Positions 18,622-23,109 of a stretch of DNA of 23,109 nt are shown here, piece after piece. Both the position numbers and the translations under genes were made by a program. Numbering within the stretch: the first letter of the stretch is position 1; every line of letters starts with the position of its first letter. The stretch spans positions 1 to 23,109 of IMG/VR virus record IMGVR_UViG_3300037070_002372; one strand, given 5' to 3'. The stretch comes from a virus. Under the pieces are notes generated by a model that was not told where the DNA came from, did no database searches, and saw only the letters and a list, made by a program, of their open reading frames with translations.

Positions 18622-20586
18622 TCAGAGCACCCGCTCGACGTACCCCGCGAACGTGTCAGGCAGACCAGGATCCCGGCCCTCGTAGAGATGCTGCGACGCA
18701 TGGCGCTCGACGAGCTGCGCCAGCCTGTCCGTCGTCTCGACAGGAACGCCCCAGCGGCCCAGGACGTACTTGAACGTGTCCGTGCCCCCCGCCGTCAGCG
18801 CCAGCCCCCCAGCGACGTCCTGCACGGCCGCGGGCCCCAGGGCCGACGCGACCAGAGAGTTCACCACGGGGTCGATCCGCTCCCGGCACGGCAGGCAGTT
18901 CTTCGCCTTGCTCCTGATCCGCGAACCCGCCAGCTCCCGCGTCCGCTCGACGGCCAGCTCCGCCGCCCCAGTGATCAGGGCCGCGAGCGACGCCGACGCC
19001 GCCAGCGCCACGTCAGCGGCCTTCCCGTTCTGCGCCGCGACCTTCGTCCCCGGCACGCCCTTCTTCACGTCGGCCGGGTCGCCGTTCTCGTCGACGACGT
19101 CGGGCTGCACCGGCTCGCCCGTCTCCGGGTCGATCGGCAACGGCTTCCCATCCGGGCCCAGCGACGCCGGATCCGGCTGCCCGAAAATGAACGTCTTGTC
19201 GTTCATCTTCACCGCGAGCCACTCGTTGTGCTCGTCCTCGGACGGCTTGTCGGCGTCGTCGAAACCAGCGACCTCACGCATCGCGTCGAGGGACAAGCCG
19301 CCGCGGTCGAACACCTCGCGGGCGTCGTTGACGCGGTCGGGGTGGTTGATCACCTCGGCCGCGTCGTACCAGACAACGATGTCCTTCCACTCCTCGACGC
19401 CCTCCTGCTTGCAGATCGGCCGCAGGTAGGCGGAGCCGAAGTCACCGCACATCTGCTCACACATCGGCTGCACGTGCGCCGTCCAGGACGCCTCGTCGAT
19501 CTGCCAGGCCGTCCAGTGGTTCGCGTCCGACATCCCCGTCAGCACCTCGGCCGGGATGTCGAGCCCCTGCGCGATCCGCGTGATCAGCTCCGTCCGCAGG
19601 TTCTCCTCGGGGTACGTTTCGTTCGGGTCGTGGATCTGAAGGTGGAACAGGGCGTCCTTCGCGTTCACGTCCCCCAGCTTCGCCGGGCCCCGCACGATGA
19701 ACGGCGTCACCGAACCCGCGCTCCCCGGGTCCTTGATCGGCGCGATCAGGGCCGCCTGGAACGCCTGCGCGAACGGATCCACAGACGGGTCGTCCCCGGC
19801 CTTGTGGTCAGCGCCCCCGAACGACAGCTCGTTCGGCACGTAGAGGATCCCGGGCCCGGCCGCCCTCGACTTCGCCCTCGCGCCGACGGCCAGCTCCAGG
19901 AGCACCAGCTCCTCAAACAGCTTCAGGACACCACGCATCGGGCCGTCGGCCCACTTGGAGAACTGCGGGTGCCTGCGGTACAGCCGGTAGACGGCCGCCT
20001 GCTTCCCACCCGCGCCCGTCAGCGGCGTGAAGTCGTCGTCGCTGACGCCCTGCATCTGCTCGGCCGACAGCCCGGGGGCGGACAGCCTGGAGAACGTCGG
20101 CGGCGTCCCCGGGTAGGCACGCAACTCGGACGGCGACAGGTACTCCCACTGCTCCTCCTCGGGGTCGAGGTCGTCGGCGGTGACGCAGAGGTAGCCGTCC
20201 CCGATCAGGAACATGAGCTGCCCGTACGACGCCTGGAGCTGGCCGCGCCCTCCTCCCCCCGGATCCTGCACCCTGTCCCACGCCTGCACGGCCGGGTGCG
20301 CCTTGTCCTCGATCTCCTTGATCTCGCCGTTCTCGTCCCGGACGGCGGCGTAGGTGCGGACCTTCTTCAGGGTGCGGGCGTAGAACTGCGCCGCGTACCA
20401 GCACTCCCCCACGCTCGCGTAGTACGTGAGGGCCGTGAGCTGCCACGGCTGGATCAGTTGCCGCCACTCCTGCGTCGCTTTCGGCGTCGCCTTCGTCGTG
20501 GCGGCCGTCAGCGCGGGTTGCGAGTACAGGCTGCCCGTCGGGGCCCGGTAGGACGCGCCCGCCGGACGTGAGCCGAATAGGCCCAC
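18622..20586 (-). CDS. Portal protein
   Basis: A 654-residue portal, the ring through which DNA enters and leaves the head. Recognisable segments include FHLQIHDPNETYPEENLRTE, RIAQGLDIPAEVLTGMSDAN, HWTAWQIDEASWTAHVQP and the C-terminal clip/crown part (VINHPDRVNDAREVFDRGGL). This is longer than most portals of the family: after about residue 450 comes a Pro-rich linker and a helical C-terminal domain with a CLPC pair. An LTAA string at residues 26-29 could be a processing site like those in the other head proteins. It starts at GTG three bases after the previous stop, with GAGGG ten bases upstream. Confidence 0.9.
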   Translation of the reverse strand: MGLFGSRPAGASYRAPTGSLYSQPALTAATTKATPKATQEWRQLIQPWQLTALTYYASVGECWYAAQFYARTLKKVRTYAAVRDENGEIKEIEDKAHPAVQAWDRVQDPGGGGRGQLQASYGQLMFLIGDGYLCVTADDLDPEEEQWEYLSPSELRAYPGTPPTFSRLSAPGLSAEQMQGVSDDDFTPLTGAGGKQAAVYRLYRRHPQFSKWADGPMRGVLKLFEELVLLELAVGARAKSRAAGPGILYVPNELSFGGADHKAGDDPSVDPFAQAFQAALIAPIKDPGSAGSVTPFIVRGPAKLGDVNAKDALFHLQIHDPNETYPEENLRTELITRIAQGLDIPAEVLTGMSDANHWTAWQIDEASWTAHVQPMCEQMCGDFGSAYLRPICKQEGVEEWKDIVVWYDAAEVINHPDRVNDAREVFDRGGLSLDAMREVAGFDDADKPSEDEHNEWLAVKMNDKTFIFGQPDPASLGPDGKPLPIDPETGEPVQPDVVDENGDPADVKKGVPGTKVAAQNGKAADVALAASASLAALITGAAELAVERTRELAGSRIRSKAKNCLPCRERIDPVVNSLVASALGPAAVQDVAGGLALTAGGTDTFKYVLGRWGVPVETTDRLAQLVERHASQHLYEGRDPGLPDTFAGYVERVL

Positions 20587-20589
20587 GAG

Positions 20590-20757
20590 CTAGCCCTCGG
20601 CCGGTGCTGCGACTGCGGGCTCAGGGGCCGGGGCGGGGGGCTGCTCGGGCCCCGTCCAGAAGTTCCCCGGGTCGTTCGGGTCGGTCACGATCCGCTGCCT
20701 CGGTGCCTTCGCCTCCGTCGGCGGCACCCACTTGCTTCCCCCACAGCCACAACCCAT
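20590..20757 (-). CDS. Very small Gly/Cys-rich protein preceding the portal
   Basis: A 55-residue protein beginning MGCGCGGSKWVPPTEAKAPR and ending in a Pro/Ala-rich tail (PAPAPEPAVAAPAEG). A small protein with this MGCGCG start is common just upstream of the portal in related phages. It has an AAGGAGAGG ribosome site. The two cysteines could bind metal or be lipid-modified, but there is no signal peptide. Function unknown, possibly linked to portal or head assembly. Confidence 0.75.
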   Translation of the reverse strand: MGCGCGGSKWVPPTEAKAPRQRIVTDPNDPGNFWTGPEQPPAPAPEPAVAAPAEG

Positions 20758-20822
20758 GTTCCTCTCCTTCTACGAAGGACGGCAAAGACGCCCCCACGAT
20801 AGACGGGTCGGCGGAGGTCACG

Positions 20823-21137
20823 CTACTCGTCGAGGTTCTTCGTCACGAGCCCCACGACCGCGTTTAGCGCGAACGGCGTCCCCACCACGAGCGTCGCGTG
20901 GGGCCACGCCTGCCACGCGCCCCACCAGAGGAGCGTCACCCAGAAGCCCATGCACCAGGGGCAGTGGAGGAACTTGTCGAGGTCGGAGCGGTAGCGGTTG
21001 TACTGCGTGGCGGCCGTGGCGCGCCTCGTCAGCTTGTCGCGGGGCCCGTCGAGGATCGTGTCCCAGCCGACGAGCCTCGTCGTGCGGTAGGCCGCGAGCG
21101 CGAGGAGGACGAACTCCCAGGCGTCGGGCCAGCTCAC
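20823..21137 (-). CDS. DUF1360-type small membrane-associated protein
   Basis: A 104-residue protein. AWEFVLLALAAYRTTRLVGW (N-terminal hydrophobic helix), then DTILDGPRDKL, FLHCPWCMGFWVTLLWWGAW (Cys pair plus a second hydrophobic helix) and a third hydrophobic stretch (HATLVVGTPFALNAVVGLVT) match the DUF1360 pattern known from phages and spore-forming bacteria. It probably inserts in the membrane and may bind metal through CPWC. GTG 21137 was chosen because it overlaps the previous stop (GTGA); GTG 21146 is possible. A 65-base gap follows before the next gene. Confidence 0.72.
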   Translation of the reverse strand: MSWPDAWEFVLLALAAYRTTRLVGWDTILDGPRDKLTRRATAATQYNRYRSDLDKFLHCPWCMGFWVTLLWWGAWQAWPHATLVVGTPFALNAVVGLVTKNLDE

Positions 21138-21670
21138 CGGTTCCACTCTCCCGTCTTACAGCGCAGCATCCCCTCGATCCTCTCACGCCGCAGCTCCCAC
21201 GCGACAGGGTCAGCGGGGCAGTCGTCCATGTGGCGGCCGTTGCCGCCGATCCCGCAGGCGGCGCAGTGCCACTCGACGAGGATCTCCTCCAGCTTCAGGT
21301 CGGCGTCGTGCTCGACGAGGTGCGGCACGAGGATGTATTCGCCGCCCTCGACGTCGAGCTTGACGACGATCCGGTCGTCGTCGATGCCGTGGATGTAGTG
21401 CGCCAGGTCGATGCACGGCGTCTCGACTCCGCCCGTCTCCTCCTCGACGACGTGGCCGCCCAGCGTCTCGACGTGGAAGCGCACCCTGCCCGCGTGCGTC
21501 CAGGCCGCGACGGGGTGCTCGATCACGTCGACGTTGTCGAGCCGGTAGCCGCGCGCGACGCGGACGGCGGGGTCGAAGCCGACCAGCACCTCGGGGTGGT
21601 AGTCCTCGATCAGGTACGGGATCGAGCGCGCGCCTCCGTAGGTGGCGCAGCCGACGTCGATCACGATCAC
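21134..21670 (-). CDS. FkbM-type methyltransferase
   Basis: A 178-residue SAM-dependent methyltransferase of FkbM type, which usually O-methylates sugars. The N-terminal VIVIDVGCATYGGARSIPYL is the SAM-binding loop; VLVGFDPAVRVARGY follows as the second strand, and VVKLDVEGGEYILVPHLVEH is the FkbM signature. The C-terminal part carries a Cys/His set (WHCAACGIGGNGRHMDDCP) that looks like an added metal site. It starts at GTG overlapping the glycosyltransferase stop (GTGA), so the two enzymes are probably made together and may act on the same glycan. The longer open frame to 21748 shadows the upstream gene. Confidence 0.8.
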   Translation of the reverse strand: MIVIDVGCATYGGARSIPYLIEDYHPEVLVGFDPAVRVARGYRLDNVDVIEHPVAAWTHAGRVRFHVETLGGHVVEEETGGVETPCIDLAHYIHGIDDDRIVVKLDVEGGEYILVPHLVEHDADLKLEEILVEWHCAACGIGGNGRHMDDCPADPVAWELRRERIEGMLRCKTGEWNR

Positions 21671-22446
21671 GAGCGGATCTTCTCCTGGTAGGGGATCAGC
21701 GCGGCGGGCCACTCCTGCTCGCAGAGCTGGACGCGGTCGTCGGCCCACATGATGCTGTCGAGGTGGCGGCTGTTGTGGTAGCGGCCGCCGTCGTGCTCGG
21801 CGTAGCGGGCGTAGCGTTCCTGCCGCTCGTGTTCGCGGGCCCAGCCGAAGTGGAGGATCTCAGTGTTCGTGCTCCTTCCGTTGCGCCTCGCGGCTGCCTG
21901 CTCGACGGCGGCGGGCACGCGGCCGCAGGCGAGCGCGACGTCCCGGATGTGCCAGCCGGGCCCCACGAGCGCGTCGGGTACCTTCCACAGGCACGCGACC
22001 TCGTGGGGGCCCCAGCCTCCGTCCATCCGTACTTTGAGGGTGTCGGCGGCCTGCCAGATCTCCTGCATACAGAGCCCGTAGGCCGCGACGCCGCGGCCGT
22101 CGTCTTCCTCGATCGTGGCGCGGAGCTTCGCGGGGTCAGCGACGAACTCGTCGGCGTCGATCGCGAGGACGTGGGTGGGGCGGAGGTCGAGCGTCAGCTC
22201 CAGAAGCTTCTGCCGGGCCCGGCCCTCGTGGGCGTAGAACTCGGGCGTCTCGACACGGGCGGCGTAGATGGAACATTCACCGTTGGGCCTCATCGTCAGG
22301 CCGTAGTCGAGGATGTCGGTGCCATCGTCGGAGCCGTCGTCGAGGATCACGATCGCGTCGCAGTAGCTGGCGAGGTGCGCGATCGCGGCGTCGAGGTAGC
22401 GGTGCTTCTCGTTGCGGGCGATCATGCTGGCGACGAGCCGGGTCAC
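21667..22446 (-). CDS. Family 2-like glycosyltransferase
   Basis: A 259-residue protein with the GT-A fold pattern: LVASMIARNEKHRYLDAAIA at the N-terminus, VILDDGSDDGT (33-43) for nucleotide-sugar binding and VLAIDADEF (93-101) with the metal-binding DxD. The remainder (AYGLCMQEIWQAADTLKVRM, CLWKVPDALVGPGWHIRDVA, TEILHFGWAREHERQERYAR) resembles bacterial and phage family-2 transferases. With the adjoining methyltransferase and deacetylase it forms a sugar-modification set. It may decorate virion proteins or the host surface. It starts at GTG in a GTGA overlap. Confidence 0.82.
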   Translation of the reverse strand: MTRLVASMIARNEKHRYLDAAIAHLASYCDAIVILDDGSDDGTDILDYGLTMRPNGECSIYAARVETPEFYAHEGRARQKLLELTLDLRPTHVLAIDADEFVADPAKLRATIEEDDGRGVAAYGLCMQEIWQAADTLKVRMDGGWGPHEVACLWKVPDALVGPGWHIRDVALACGRVPAAVEQAAARRNGRSTNTEILHFGWAREHERQERYARYAEHDGGRYHNSRHLDSIMWADDRVQLCEQEWPAALIPYQEKIRS

Positions 22447-22601
22447 CGGATCCTCGTGACGCGCTGCCGGGTGCGTGCTTGTTGTCGGGCCCGCCGGTAG
22501 TAGACGCGGCGGCGGTGCTCAAAGCGGAAGATGTCCTGGTGGCGGTTGTCGGCCACGAGGGTGGATTGGCTGCCGCGGAAGACGCGGGGGATGCCGTTCA
22601 T
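22443..22601 (-). CDS. Very small basic protein
   Basis: A 52-residue, strongly basic protein (MNGIPRVFRGSQSTLVADNR, then FEHRRRVYYRRARQQARTRQ). Arg-rich content suggests RNA/DNA or membrane-surface contact. It overlaps both neighbours by four bases (ATGA upstream, GTGA downstream), which supports its reality. No family recognised. Confidence 0.65.
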   Translation of the reverse strand: MNGIPRVFRGSQSTLVADNRHQDIFRFEHRRRVYYRRARQQARTRQRVTRIR

Positions 22602-22738
22602 GTGAGCCTCTCGATCGCGACCGCGACGAGGACGATGATCAGCGTGAGCGCGATCAGTGGCTTGATCGTCCAGTCGGGTGGGTCGGGCGGGTATTTGCGG
22701 TAGGGCTTTTCGCGTGCGCGCGCGCGTGTGGGTTTCAT
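22598..22738 (-). CDS. Very small single-pass membrane protein
   Basis: A 46-residue protein: a basic N-terminal part (MKPTRARAREKPYRKYPPDP), then one hydrophobic helix (about 26-41, KPLIALTLIIVLVAVAI) and ERLT. The positive charge before the helix would keep the N-terminus in the cytoplasm. ATG overlaps the upstream stop (ATGA). It sits between a deacetylase and a glycosyltransferase, so it could anchor a sugar-modifying complex at the membrane, but nothing shows this directly. Confidence 0.68.
   Translation of the reverse strand: MKPTRARAREKPYRKYPPDPPDWTIKPLIALTLIIVLVAVAIERLT
22711..22730. repeat. 20-bp alternating purine-pyrimidine (CG/TG) tract
   Basis: A perfect run of alternating pyrimidine-purine bases (mostly CG) that encodes the Arg/Ala start of the small membrane protein. 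Such tracts favour left-handed DNA under supercoiling and are prone to slippage. Confidence 0.7.
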
Positions 22739-23109
22739 GGCCGGTACTCGCGGAGGGTGTCGTCCATGAACCAGGGCTGGCAGTCGCCCGTGAGCCCGAT
22801 CTGTGTTTCGTAGCAGGCGAGGGCCCGCAGCTTGCGGAGCACCCAGTTGGTCTGGAACGGCACCTCGATCCCGCGGCTCCGCATGTGGCCGCGGCGGTAG
22901 GTGAGGTACGGCCGGACACGGTCGCCCCAGAGTGCGCGCGCGACCTGTCCGACCATGTTGTGTTGCTCGTGTCCGCCTTCCTCGACCGCGGGGGCCCAGA
23001 CGACGTCGGGCTCGTGTTCGTGGTCGAGGACACCGAGGTCGAACACGAGCTTGTCGAGGTCGGGCCGGTGGTCGGGGTTGTGGAGCTGCTCCCAGCCGGT
23101 GCCGAGGTG
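22735..23109 (-). CDS. PIG-L-type deacetylase, partial (N-terminus outside window)
   Basis: The frame is open to the window edge; 124 residues are visible. PDVVWAPAVEEGGHEQHNMV matches the PIG-L/LmbE pattern in which the His residues bind zinc, and LRKLRALACYETQIGL matches the conserved C-terminal K-AL-Y-SQ stretch. The N-terminal HPDDE metal motif should lie just outside the window. These enzymes remove N-acetyl groups from GlcNAc-type sugars, and phage versions are often found with glycosyltransferases. The stop overlaps the next ATG (ATGA). The fit with the adjoining transferase and methyltransferase supports a role in sugar modification. Confidence 0.75.
   Translation of the reverse strand, partial: HLGTGWEQLHNPDHRPDLDKLVFDLGVLDHEHEPDVVWAPAVEEGGHEQHNMVGQVARALWGDRVRPYLTYRRGHMRSRGIEVPFQTNWVLRKLRALACYETQIGLTGDCQPWFMDDTLREYRP

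Noticed and set aside
14725-20571. A 1948-codon open frame on the plus strand, antisense to the portal and MuF genes
   Set aside because: It runs opposite to well-supported genes and has low-complexity Arg/Leu/Pro-rich translation with no domain. Long antisense frames are expected from GC-biased third codon positions.

Overview
The window is a stretch of a GC-rich tailed-phage (or prophage) genome, most likely a siphovirus of an actinobacterial host. The evidence is the strongly GC-biased codon use, frequent GTG starts, and a head module recognisable as HK97-type: portal, MuF-like minor head protein, capsid maturation protease and major capsid protein. All convincing genes lie on the minus strand, so transcription runs from high to low coordinates. 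Most genes overlap by 1, 4 or 8 bases (GTGA, ATGA, TGATG), which suggests translational coupling.

In transcription order: (1) 23109-20823 holds a PIG-L-type deacetylase (cut by the window edge), two very small proteins (one with a membrane helix), a family-2 glycosyltransferase, an FkbM-type methyltransferase and a DUF1360-type membrane protein. (2) 20757-9411 is the head-building block: a Cys-rich small protein, the portal, a 1218-residue multidomain MuF protein, an HETGH metallopeptidase-like protein, a zeta-toxin-like kinase protein, a 60-residue acidic protein, the capsid maturation protease and a second glycosyltransferase-like protein. A hairpin terminator follows. (3) 8993-2940 is a cassette of 22 small genes, mostly of unknown function, with several zinc-ribbon proteins. 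It appears to be driven by three copies of a promoter-like element built around the palindrome AACCCGGGTT. (4) 2812-1 returns to structural genes: major capsid protein with a scaffold-like N-terminal region, a putative connector protein and the start of another virion protein.

The most striking feature is a peptide module of about 22 residues (WDPxKHPHRPAGS, then GGxWAPK, or the variant FDESKHPRxP, then GGxFA). It occurs nine times in four consecutive head proteins: five times in the MuF protein, once in the metallopeptidase, twice in the zeta-like protein and once in the protease. Each copy lies at a domain boundary, and eight of nine are preceded by a short L/V-[TSV]-A-[AS] string. The same kind of string occurs in the major capsid protein between its scaffold-like and shell regions. 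The modules between copies look enzymatic: an R-S-E ADP-ribosyltransferase, a GNAT acetyltransferase, a Cys-His-Asp (transglutaminase/papain-like) domain, a metallopeptidase and a zeta-type kinase, plus a duplicated domain that I do not recognise.

My inference is that the portal-proximal proteins form a set of effector precursors packaged in the capsid, anchored by the MuF domain and the shared tag. The maturation protease may cut them apart so that the enzymes enter the host with the DNA. What I see directly is the repeat, its placement and the catalytic-looking residues. Packaging, processing and injection are hypotheses.
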